Position numbers and translations under genes: made by a program | Notes under the pieces: generated by a model | Databases searched by the model: none | What the model saw: only the letters and a program-made list of their open reading frames with translations | Told to the model about the DNA's origin: nothing | DNA from: Alphaproteobacteria bacterium | GTDB lineage: Bacteria; Pseudomonadota; Alphaproteobacteria; Bin95 | NCBI GenBank assembly: GCA_022825195.1 | Contig: JAJDYL010000163.1 | Span: forward strand, 1-37,737 | DNA: 37,737 nt | Direction: 5' to 3' | Part shown: piece by piece, positions 1 through 6,097 of the stretch | How positions within the stretch are numbered: position 1 is the stretch's first letter | Layout of the letters: every line of letters begins with the position of its first letter

Positions 1-602
1 GCCAGGCGCCGGCAGCACTTCCACACTCCTGAGAGTCGAAATTGAGGTCTGCATTCAGACTCTTACCTCCTGCTTGCTTCGCAGAGGTGAAATCTCAGAT
101 CAGAACCTCAGTTGGAAGGTGCCCCGTCCGCCCCGCTTACAAGACAGCTTTGGTCTGACGCGTAATAATCGCCTCTGCGACATGTAGTCATAGAGCAGGA
201 CAGCGTATCGGGCGGGGTTCGCCCCCTCGCTTATACGATGACGAGGCAGGCCAGTGTCCCTCGGACGCCGGCCCCCAGACCGAGGCAGGCGGTCGAGCAC
301 GCCGTTAGTGGCGCCGGCCAGGCCGACAATGCGCCAAGTCATGCCGGCTTCGAGCGCCGTCAGGTCCACCTTCGCCGCAAGCGCATCACGGTCCGCGCCG
401 CCCGCTTCCCGCGCGGACGCGGCAACCGCTTCGGCGGCCTCGCGCGGCAGGACGGCGTCCTCTATGCGGCGGACGGCGGCAGGCATGACATGAGCCTACC
501 CGACCTGGTGTCTCGCTTTCCGTATCTTGGCCGAACTGGCCGACACGCTGCATAGGTCCTGGAATTCAACCGAACAACCAGACAGTAGGTGTTGGTCGCC
601 AA
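1..602. other. Left-edge accessory DNA without a confident gene
   Basis: This stretch precedes the insertion-sequence remnant. Reading frames exist on both strands but none gives a full recognisable protein. The only frame with any family resemblance is on the minus strand (listed separately at 100-486). There is a short inverted repeat, GTCTG at 47-51 and CAGAC at 56-60. I see no tRNA, no clear terminator and no intact promoter. The region is best read as decayed accessory DNA next to a mobile element. Confidence 0.4.
100..486 (-). pseudogene. Possible remnant of a small coiled-coil/TM protein (DUF1640-like)
   Basis: A 128-codon minus-strand frame starts at ATG 486. Residues 35 to 68 (about ALAAKVDLTALEAGMTWRIV and onward) resemble the short coiled-coil plus membrane segment typical of DUF1640-like proteins, where a 'DLxALEAxxTWR' stretch precedes the membrane helix. 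In those proteins the chain usually ends soon after the helix. Here the helix is poor and is followed by about 60 residues of arginine-rich, low-complexity sequence, so the 3' part is probably out of its original frame. The bases just upstream of the ATG match those upstream of the small gene at 34366-34614 at 15 of 19 positions. The family call is from memory of the motif and is weak; this could also be a chance frame. Confidence 0.25.
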
Positions 603-626
603 TGAACCGCCCCGGGTTTTTCGGAG
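603..626 (+). repeat. Candidate left terminal inverted repeat of the IS3-family element
   Basis: The sequence from 603 begins TGAACCGCCCCGGG and continues into TTTTTCGGAG, which resembles the ends of IS3-family elements in Alphaproteobacteria (recalled, not searched). It lies 53 bases before the orfA start, a normal distance. No matching inverted copy was seen to the right of the orfB remnant. Confidence 0.5.
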
Positions 627-655
627 GGTCCGTCTTGTGAGAAGGAGGAGCCCTT

Positions 656-983
656 ATGGGAAGGCATTTGAGACGTTATCCGGCGGAGGTTCGCGAGCGG
701 GCTGTCCGGCTGGTTTTCGAGCATAGGGGCGAGTATGGCTCGCAGTGGGAGGCGATGTGTTCGATCGCGGCGAAGTTCGGCTGCACGGCCGAGACGCTAC
801 GGCGGTGGGTTTGTCAGGCTGTAACGAGACAGCGGCGCCAGGCCGGGCATAACCAGCGATGATCGTGAGCGGGTCAAGGCGCTGGAACGCGAGGTTCGCG
901 AGCTGCGCCAGGCGGACGAGATTCTGCGCAAGGCCAGCCCCTATTTTGCCCAGGCGGAGCTCAACCGCCCACTCAAGCGATGA
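656..983 (+). pseudogene. IS3-family transposase OrfA, frameshifted
   Basis: The start at 656 has a strong ribosome binding site (AAGGAGGAG). The first 57 codons read as the helix-turn-helix part of OrfA ([18 protein letters not shown], then [17 protein letters not shown]). One extra base at about 827 pushes the frame into a stop at 860-862. The other frame, from 828 to 983, continues as the leucine-zipper part ([18 protein letters not shown], ending FAQAEL then NRPLKR). OrfA normally supplies DNA binding and dimerisation to the OrfAB transposase. The break makes a functional fusion with OrfB impossible without repair. Confidence 0.8.
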
Positions 984-1640
984 TCGCCTTCATCGACGAG
1001 CATCGCGATACCTATGGGGTCGAGCCGATCTGCAAGGTTCTGCCGATCGCCCCGTCCACGTACCGGCTTCATGCCGGCAGACAGCGCGATCCGTCGCTGC
1101 TGCCGGATCGTGTCCGGCGTGATCTGGTACTGATGGCGGAGATCGAGTGCGTCTTCGAGACGAACTACTCGGTCTATGGCGCCTGCAAGATCTGGCGCCA
1201 GCTACGGCGCGAAGGCCTGGACGTTGCCTGCTGCACCGTCGAGCGGCTGATGCGCGATCTCGGCCTTGCCGGGGCGATCAGGGGCAAGCCGGTGAAGACC
1301 ACGGTCGGCGACAAGGGAGCGGCGTGCCCGCTCGACAAGGTGAACCGGCAGTTCCGGGCGCCCGGGCCCAATCGTCTGTGGGTGGCGGACTTCACCTATG
1401 TCACGACCTGGGCCGGGTTCGTCTATGTGGCCTTCGTGATCGATGCCTTCGCACGCCGGATCGTCGGATGGCGGGTAAGCCGCCCATGCAAGCTTCGTTC
1501 TGGATGCCCTGGAACAGGCGATACATGCCCGGAAGCCCGCTGGGGATCGGGCCTCGTGCGTCACAGCGACCGCAGCGTCCAATACCTGTCGATCAAATAC
1601 TCCGGGCGCCTGGCCGAAGCCGGGATCGATCCTTCGGCCG
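980..1640 (+). pseudogene. IS3-family transposase OrfB, frameshifted and C-terminally truncated
   Basis: OrfB starts at ATG 980 inside the ATGA overlap with orfA. Residues 1 to 168 look intact, with the HTH_21-like region (YSVYGACKIWRQLRREGL) and the first catalytic aspartate, D137, in WVADFTYV. From about 1485 to 1549 small deletions shift the frame. Reading then returns to the original frame with the second aspartate in HSDR (about residue 197) and YLSIKYS. The coding likeness ends at about 1640, so the region holding the third catalytic residue (glutamate) is missing. The frame stays open to 1669 by chance. The protein cannot be an active DDE transposase. Confidence 0.8.
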
Positions 1641-1688
1641 CGCAAGCGCAGAGGGAAATGCGCCACTGAACAACATCCGATGCTTCAA

Positions 1689-2189
1689 TCAAAACAATTT
1701 GCCCTGCTGTGGTCGCTCGCCGGGCGCGTCTCGGGCCTCTTGCTGTTTCCGGCTTCCCGGCGTCCGGGGTTCCTTCGGCTCGTCCGGGATAAAGGCGATT
1801 GCGATCACTTCGGCGCGCTCCTCGCCGAACACGGAGCGGAGCCTGGCGAGAGCCTCCTCTCGCCGCCCTTCCCGAATCATCGCTTCAAGCCGCTCCCGGA
1901 GCAGCTCCCGGGCCAGCACGCCGAAACGGGCAGACACCTCGTCACGCGCGCCGTCGGCCAGTTCTGCTGCAATGCGCGAAATGCGGCGCTGCTGCTCCTC
2001 ATCCAGAACCAGCGGCAGAGCGGCGGATTTCTCCGGCGCCGACAAATCGACGGTCGTGACGCATTGGCCCCACCAGGCCGATGCCGACATGCCCGCCGCT
2101 TTCGCCCACGCCTTGATCTGGGCCCACTGAGCGTCCGTATAGGAGACCGAGTGCCCCGTGCCCGGCTTGCGTTTGCGCACCTTCTTCAT
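1689..2189 (-). CDS. RHH-type DNA-binding protein with C-terminal coiled coil (MobC-like?)
   Basis: This 166-residue protein is the last gene of a three-gene minus-strand operon. ATG 2189 is chosen because it overlaps the stop of the preceding gene (ATGA, 2186-2189) and begins with a basic stretch, MKKVRKRKPG. Residues 14 to 45 (SVSYTDAQWAQIKAWAKAAG, then MSASAWWGQC) look like a ribbon-helix-helix fold: a short strand followed by two helices. The rest is charged and helical, rich in Glu, Arg and Ala, and ends in a polar tail. Such proteins occur as plasmid mobilisation accessory proteins (MobC type) and as plasmid regulators. No relaxase is visible in the window, so the mobilisation reading is inference. 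The gene ends about 50 bases from the IS remnant, and a downstream partner may have been lost there. Confidence 0.55.
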   Translation of the reverse strand: MKKVRKRKPGTGHSVSYTDAQWAQIKAWAKAAGMSASAWWGQCVTTVDLSAPEKSAALPLVLDEEQQRRISRIAAELADGARDEVSARFGVLARELLRERLEAMIREGRREEALARLRSVFGEERAEVIAIAFIPDEPKEPRTPGSRKQQEARDAPGERPQQGKLF

Positions 2190-2515
2190 GTGTCCTCGTT
2201 GCCGCCGGACGGACGAAGAAAACGAATGACTTCCTGCACCAGAACGGTCACCTCCCGGCCGTCTGCGATAGAAATCGTGTCCTCCCCGAACAGAGTCATT
2301 TTCTGCATGTTCGTGTCGAGGCGTTGCTGATCCTCTGCCGAGAGTGCAAGCGCATGCCCGGCCGGTTGCAGGGCCGAAGCCGCATCCCGGGTCGCCCGCC
2401 CGCAGCAGAGCCACCCGAAACGCGAGATCTTCATCCTGTTCTTCCTCGCCCGCTTGCGGCCCGCCTCCCATATCTCCGACGGGAGGTAGAGGCTGCGCGG
2501 CCTTGCCCGGTCCAC
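2186..2515 (-). CDS. Small RHH-type DNA-binding protein
   Basis: This is the middle gene of the operon, 109 residues from GTG 2515. That start has an AAGGGA-type binding site and lies 13 bases after the preceding stop. An ATG at residue 28 would remove half of the DNA-binding region and is less likely. Residues 7 to 41 (RSLYLPSEIWEAGRKRARKN, then RMKISRFGWLCC) show the strand-helix-turn-helix pattern of ribbon-helix-helix proteins. The C-terminal half carries a coiled segment (ALSAEDQQRLDTNMQKM) and a hydrophobic stretch. It overlaps the next gene by four bases, so the two are translationally coupled. It is not recognised as a named family member. A role as regulator or mobilisation accessory is inferred from fold and context only. 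Confidence 0.5.
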   Translation of the reverse strand: MDRARPRSLYLPSEIWEAGRKRARKNRMKISRFGWLCCGRATRDAASALQPAGHALALSAEDQQRLDTNMQKMTLFGEDTISIADGREVTVLVQEVIRFLRPSGGNEDT

Positions 2516-2528
2516 CCTGCCACTCCCT

Positions 2529-2882
2529 TCAGTCGAACGATGCCTGGCCGTCGAGCCACAGGTCCGCTTCGGCGCCCAGCTTCCGCCATGTCGCCCCGTC
2601 GTCCAGATCATCGAGGCGCAGCTTCTCCGCCTGCTCGATCATGCGCAGCATGCGCATCATGCGGCGCAGCACCTCGGGAGGCATTCCCGTCTCGCCGGCA
2701 TCGGTCGCTGTCTGCCGGAAGCGACGGGCGTGAACCAGATAATCGCCATGCGGCAATCCTTCGGCCCTGGCGGCCTCGTGAATGCGTGCCCAGTCGGCAT
2801 CGGTCACCTTCACGCTGCGACGTTTCTTCGTTTCTCCCTCGGGTCCTGCCGCCACCGCGCTGCTCCCCGCTCCTCGCACCAT
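2529..2882 (-). CDS. Small RHH-type DNA-binding protein, first gene of operon
   Basis: A 117-residue protein starting at ATG 2882. After a flexible N-terminus (MVRGAGSSAVAAGPEGET), residues 20 to 55 (KKRRSVKVTDADWARIHEAA, then RAEGLPHGDYLV) form a clear ribbon-helix-helix candidate, with a basic strand and the 'xTDAxW' start of helix one that is also seen in the third protein of this operon. The C-terminal part is a methionine- and arginine-rich helix (EVLRRMMRMLRMIEQAEKL) and an acidic tail. The binding site before the ATG is weak. The upstream region carries phased GCAT boxes around a TATAAT, which suggests autoregulation, typical for RHH proteins. No toxin gene follows, so a simple antitoxin role is not supported. 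Confidence 0.5.
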   Translation of the reverse strand: MVRGAGSSAVAAGPEGETKKRRSVKVTDADWARIHEAARAEGLPHGDYLVHARRFRQTATDAGETGMPPEVLRRMMRMLRMIEQAEKLRLDDLDDGATWRKLGAEADLWLDGQASFD

Positions 2883-2894
2883 TCCATCGAGGCC

Positions 2895-2994
2895 GCATAA
2901 TAAGGCATAAATGATGCATTTCAGGTCGAATTATAGTACACCACCGTTCGCTGCACGGGCGAGCAGGCATGATAACCGCATAAACGCCGCATAA
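2895..2994 (-). promoter_or_regulatory. Phased GCAT box arrays flanking a TATAAT: candidate operator/promoter of RHH operon
   Basis: GCAT boxes start at 2895, 2905 and 2916 (GCATAA, GCATAA, GCATTT) and at 2967, 2978 and 2989 (GCATGA, GCATAA, GCATAA). Spacing within each cluster is 10 to 11 bases, about one helical turn. Between the clusters, on the minus strand, is a perfect TATAAT at 2935-2930, about 48 bases upstream of the first RHH start. No good -35 box is found 16 to 18 bases further upstream. Ribbon-helix-helix dimers commonly bind tandem sites on one face of the helix, so this is a plausible site for one of the three proteins encoded next to it. Binding itself is inference. Confidence 0.5.
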
Positions 2995-3149
2995 GCATGA
3001 TTTATCCAAGCACATATATAACCATCTCGATCCCATACAGTCCTGCCTGCCCATCGTTGGTAGCGAGAATCCAGGATACACACCTGTGTGCAACTTTTGT
3101 CGATTAGTGCCTTTCTTCTTATACGGCGTTATATCCAGTCAGGAACCGC

Positions 3150-3178
3150 TTGACATGGCTAATAACCTACTGTATATC
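3150..3178 (+). promoter_or_regulatory. Candidate sigma-70 promoter reading rightwards
   Basis: TTGACA at 3150-3155 is followed after exactly 17 bases by TATATC at 3173-3178. This is a perfect -35 box and a four-of-six -10 box in a locally AT-rich region. Transcription would start near 3185 and run into the ATGACA repeats and the GC-rich segment. No convincing protein-coding frame follows on the plus strand, so the product, if any, would be a non-coding RNA or a short leader. Confidence 0.3.
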
Positions 3179-3257
3179 AAGGAAAGAAACGGGAGATATC
3201 CTTGATCCATGTCAGTCGTGTGAGCAGAAAAAGTCCAAAAATTTTTTGCTACACAAC

Positions 3258-3290
3258 ATGACATTCCATGACATTCCGGCAGGGGTCCCG
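3258..3290. repeat. Left copy of 33-bp direct repeat with two 10-bp ATGACATTCC units
   Basis: Two identical ATGACATTCC units at 3258-3267 and 3268-3277 are followed by GGCAGGGGTCCCG (3278-3290). The same arrangement recurs at 3491-3523 with two substitutions and a one-base slip. The copies are 233 bases apart. Function is unknown. Candidates are iterons, an attachment-like site or an operator. Confidence 0.6.
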
Positions 3291-3470
3291 CCCGCCGCCT
3301 CGCGCACGCGGGCGCACGCGCGCCGCCGCGAAACGCGCGCGCATTATGCGCGGGAGAGGGACGCGCCTCCGGCAACCGGGGCGTCCGGGACTACGGGCCG
3401 ACAAGGAAGGTGCGATGCCTTGCGAACGGCTCCCGGACCGGCGCAGACGGCCGGGGCGGGGACCGGCCCC
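3291..3470. other. GC-rich non-coding spacer between the ATGACA repeats
   Basis: This segment is very rich in CG and GC steps (for example CGCACGCGGGCGCACGCG from 3304) and contains a hairpin with arms CGCGCA (3338-3343) and TGCGCG (3347-3352). The reading frames across it are arginine-rich products of base composition and are not credible genes. I see no tRNA or Rho-independent terminator. Confidence 0.4.
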
Positions 3471-3523
3471 ATGACAAAACATGACATCTCATGACATTCC
3501 ATGACGTTTCGCAGGGGGTCCCG
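3471..3523. repeat. Four tandem 10-bp ATGAC repeats followed by GCAGGGGGTCCCG
   Basis: Units are ATGACAAAAC (3471-3480), ATGACATCTC (3481-3490), ATGACATTCC (3491-3500) and ATGACGTTTC (3501-3510), in exact 10-base register, followed by GCAGGGGGTCCCG (3511-3523). The last two units and the tail form the right copy of the 33-bp direct repeat. The array ends directly at the stop codon (3524-3526) of the LLM gene on the minus strand, which marks a sharp border between accessory and metabolic DNA. Confidence 0.65.
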
Positions 3524-4462
3524 TCAGCCGATGCGGTCCCTCACGGCGGCGACGGCCTCCAGCATGCGCTCGTGGTCGCCGACGAAGCGGAGCGCGATGT
3601 GGCTGGCGCCGCGCTCGGCATAGCCGCCGATCCAGTCCGCCGCCGCTTCCGGCGGGCCGGCGAACGCGGTCTGGCGGCGGCGGATGACGGCGGCGGGCGC
3701 GCCGTAATAGCTCTCCAGATAGGCATCGATGCGCGCATTGCCGGCGTCCGCGTCCTCGTCGAGCGCGATCGTCAGATAGACCGCGCCCGCCACCGCGCCG
3801 GCCGGGCGCCCCGCTGCCGCCGCGGCGGCCTGCACCGTGCGCCACCTTTCGCCCCAGCCCTCGGCGTCGGGGCCGGTCGGGAACCAGCCGTCGAAATGCC
3901 GGGCGGCGCGCTCGAGGCCCGCCGGATGGCCCGCGCCGAGCCAGACCGGCGGGCCGCCCGGATTGTGCGGGGTGGGCCCGAGCACGCCGTCCTTCACGGG
4001 CCAGCGCCCCTCCCAGTCCACCGGCTCGCCGGACCAGAGCGCGCGGCAGAGGCGGAGCCCCTCCAGCATCCGCCCGACGCGCTTCTCGAACGGCACGCCG
4101 GCGGCCGCGAACTCGGCGCGGATATTGGGCACGTCGCCCGCAATGCCGTAGCCCAGGATCAGCCGCCCCTCGGCGATGCGGTCGATGGTGGCGACCTGGT
4201 GCGCCAGCACGACCGGGTTGCGCAGCGCCGGCAGCAGCACGGCCGTGCCGACCGCGACGCGCCGCGTGCGCGCCGCCACCGCCGCCATCAGGGTCAGCGG
4301 GTCGTGCCTCGGCCGGGCGAGCAGGCTGTCGCCGATCCAGATCGAGTCGTAGCCGAGCGCCTCGGCGCGCTCCGCCAGCGCCAGCATCGGCCCGGTCTCG
4401 TTCAGGCCGCTCATGATGCGCTCGCGCGTGGGCAGCAGGTAGCCGAGTCTGGGTGCGGTCAT
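3524..4462 (-). CDS. LLM-class flavin-dependent oxidoreductase
   Basis: A 312-residue protein of the bacterial luciferase-like (TIM-barrel) superfamily. Typical features are the N-terminal strand LGYLLPTRERI, the segment ALAERAEALGYDSIWIGDSL (about 28-47), the conserved core VAVGTAVLLPALRNPVVLAH (68 onward) and RLILGYGIAG, where the family usually has a glycine-rich 'GxGxG' stretch. These enzymes use reduced FMN or F420 to oxidise small organic molecules; the substrate here cannot be read from sequence. ATG 4462 is the natural start. The gene is divergent from the CoA-transferase at 4588, with 125 bases between starts. Its 3' end abuts the repeat array. Family assignment is secure, function is not. 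Confidence 0.85.
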   Translation of the reverse strand: MTAPRLGYLLPTRERIMSGLNETGPMLALAERAEALGYDSIWIGDSLLARPRHDPLTLMAAVAARTRRVAVGTAVLLPALRNPVVLAHQVATIDRIAEGRLILGYGIAGDVPNIRAEFAAAGVPFEKRVGRMLEGLRLCRALWSGEPVDWEGRWPVKDGVLGPTPHNPGGPPVWLGAGHPAGLERAARHFDGWFPTGPDAEGWGERWRTVQAAAAAAGRPAGAVAGAVYLTIALDEDADAGNARIDAYLESYYGAPAAVIRRRQTAFAGPPEAAADWIGGYAERGASHIALRFVGDHERMLEAVAAVRDRIG

Positions 4463-4587
4463 GTGCAGATGTCTCCGAAAGGGGCGGCGCCCAGTTTCGC
4501 CGATTCCGCCGCCGCCGCAATCCGGTTGCGCTGGACCGGACGGGATGGAGGCGCTACCTCATCGCAGCGCCATGTCGGGGGAGAAGC

Positions 4588-5781
4588 ATGATGTTGCCGC
4601 TGGAGGGGGTTCGCATCGTTGCGGTCGAGCAGTACGGGGCCGGGCCGTTCAGCACGATGCAGCTCGCGGACCTCGGCGCGGAGGTCGTCAAGGTCGAGAA
4701 CATTGCCGAGGGCGGCGATGTCGGGCGCTTCGTGCGCCACCCGAAGGACCCGCTTCCCGAGGGCGACAGCCTCTTCTTCCAGGCGTTCAACCGCAACAAG
4801 CGGTCGATCGCGCTCGACCTCAAGCAGGAGGCCGGCCGGGAGGTGCTGCACCGCCTCGTGCGCTCCGCCGACGGGCTGCTGAACAATCTGCGCGGCGACC
4901 GGCCGGCGCAGCTCGGCCTGACCTGGGAGGCGCTGAAGGCGGTCAATCCGGCCATCGTCTGCGTGCATCTCTCCGCCTACGGCCGCGACGGCCCGCGCGC
5001 CGCCTGGCCCGGCTACGACTATCTGATGCAGGCCGAGGCCGGCTATCTGTCGGTCACCGGCGAGCCGGGCGCGCCGCCCGCGCGGATGGGCCTTTCCATG
5101 GTCGATCTCGCGACCGGCGTGCAGGCCGCGCTCGCCATGACCGCCGGCATCCTCGCGGCGCGGGCGACCGGCACGGGCCGGGACCTCGACGTCTCGCTCT
5201 ACGACGCGGCCATGTCCAACCTCGGCTACCTCGCCTGCTGGTATCTGACCGCGGGCATCGTCCAGGGCCGCGAGCCGCGCTCCTCGCACCCGAACCTCAC
5301 GCCCTCGCAACTCTACCGCACGGGCGACGGCTGGCTGTTCGTCATGTGCAACAAGGAGAAGTTCTGGGGCGAACTGGCGGACGCGCTCGGCCGGCCGGAA
5401 TGGAAGGACGACCCGCGCTTCCGGGACTTCGCCGCCCGCCTCGCCAACCGGGAGCTGGTGACGGAGGCGCTCGACGAGGCGCTGTCCGCGAAGACGACGG
5501 CGGAATGGCTGGAAGCCCTGCAGGGCCGGGTGCCGGTCGCGCCCGTGCACGACATCGCGGCCGCCATGGATGCGCCCTTCCCCGCCGAAACCGCGCGCCA
5601 TCTCTGGGTGGACCATCCGTCCGGCCGCCGCGTCGGCTCCGTCGGCCCGGCCATCCGCACGGGAGAGCCGCCGCCCGCCCGGCCCGCGCCGGCCATGGGC
5701 GCCGATGCGGACGATGTGCTGGCGGGCCTCGGCTACAGCCCGGGGGAGGTCGCCGCTCTCAGGGCGGCGAAAATCATCTGA
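4588..5781 (+). CDS. Class III CoA-transferase, CaiB/BaiF family
   Basis: A 397-residue protein starting at ATG 4588, preceded by GGGGAGA; the open frame extends further upstream but the family's N-terminus (LEGVRIVAVEQYGAGPFSTM) fits this start. Family hallmarks are LADLGAEVVKVEN, NRNKRSIALDLK and the SMVDLATG motif, whose D173 corresponds to the catalytic aspartate that forms the acyl anhydride/thioester intermediate. It should move CoA between carboxylic acids in the cytoplasm. The donor and acceptor are not evident. It converges on the DUF4387 gene with an eight-base overlap and may serve the organic acid imported by the TctCBA system, but it is not in that operon. Confidence 0.9.
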   Translation: MMLPLEGVRIVAVEQYGAGPFSTMQLADLGAEVVKVENIAEGGDVGRFVRHPKDPLPEGDSLFFQAFNRNKRSIALDLKQEAGREVLHRLVRSADGLLNNLRGDRPAQLGLTWEALKAVNPAIVCVHLSAYGRDGPRAAWPGYDYLMQAEAGYLSVTGEPGAPPARMGLSMVDLATGVQAALAMTAGILAARATGTGRDLDVSLYDAAMSNLGYLACWYLTAGIVQGREPRSSHPNLTPSQLYRTGDGWLFVMCNKEKFWGELADALGRPEWKDDPRFRDFAARLANRELVTEALDEALSAKTTAEWLEALQGRVPVAPVHDIAAAMDAPFPAETARHLWVDHPSGRRVGSVGPAIRTGEPPPARPAPAMGADADDVLAGLGYSPGEVAALRAAKII

Positions 5782-6097
5782 CGCTTTCGCCGGGCTCCTC
5801 GAATTCCGCCTCCGCCAGCAGCACCGCCCATTGCGCGCCGTGCATGTCGCGGTCGCCGCGGCTGCCCTGCGGCACCGGGCGGGGGAAGCTGAATTTCACG
5901 ACCCGGATGGCGGGAAGCTCATATCGCCCGACGCGCTCCGGGTCCACGCCGTAGAGCCGCCCGACCGCCGCCGCCGGGAGCGCCGCATTGACCCGCTGGA
6001 AGGCCGCCTCCGTGCCGCAGAAGACATCGACGGTGACCATGAACGGCCCGGCATTCTTGGACCGGACCGCTCTCACGACCTCACCGAGACGGGCCAC
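5774..6097 (-). CDS. DUF4387 family protein
   Basis: A 107-residue protein with the DUF4387 pattern: LGEVVRAVRSKNAGPFMVTV near the N-terminus, LYGVDPERV in the middle, and a proline-rich FPRPVPQGSRGDRDMHGAQW towards the end. DUF4387 proteins are usually encoded directly after an AtuA/DUF1446 protein, and the two are sometimes fused, which implies they form one enzyme. Here its start overlaps the AtuA 3' end by 17 bases, so the two are translationally coupled. The reaction is not established. It is the last gene of the tctC-tctB-tctA operon, and its tail overlaps the convergent CoA-transferase by eight bases. Confidence 0.85.
   Translation of the reverse strand: MARLGEVVRAVRSKNAGPFMVTVDVFCGTEAAFQRVNAALPAAAVGRLYGVDPERVGRYELPAIRVVKFSFPRPVPQGSRGDRDMHGAQWAVLLAEAEFEEPGESVR

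Larger units (their letters stand above)
603..1640 (+). mobile_element. Truncated, degenerate IS3-family insertion sequence
   Basis: The element has the IS3 layout: a left terminal sequence starting TGAACCGCCCCGGG at 603, a small orfA with a helix-turn-helix N-terminus, and an orfB with an integrase catalytic core. OrfB overlaps orfA by ATGA in the -1 frame, as expected for programmed frameshifting in this family. It is dead: orfA carries a one-base insertion near 827, orfB is out of frame between about 1485 and 1549, and homology stops near 1640 before the catalytic glutamate region. I find no right inverted repeat downstream, so the 3' end has been deleted or replaced by the unrelated RHH operon. 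The exact right limit is uncertain. Confidence 0.85.

Noticed and set aside
1689..2882. Toxin-antitoxin module
   Set aside because: RHH antitoxins normally pair with a toxin such as RelE, ParE or a PIN protein. All three genes here look like DNA binders, and no toxin-like frame is adjacent.
2608..3093. A 161-codon minus-strand frame upstream of and overlapping the first RHH gene
   Set aside because: It overlaps the better-supported RHH gene in another frame and crosses the phased operator boxes. Its product has no family features.
3150..3494. A possible 114-residue protein starting at TTG 3150
   Set aside because: The start coincides with a -35 box, and the frame runs through repeats and GC-rich spacer with an arginine-rich product. 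It is more likely non-coding.
3258..3523. CRISPR array
   Set aside because: Repeat units are only 10 bases, directly abutting and without spacers, and no cas genes are present.
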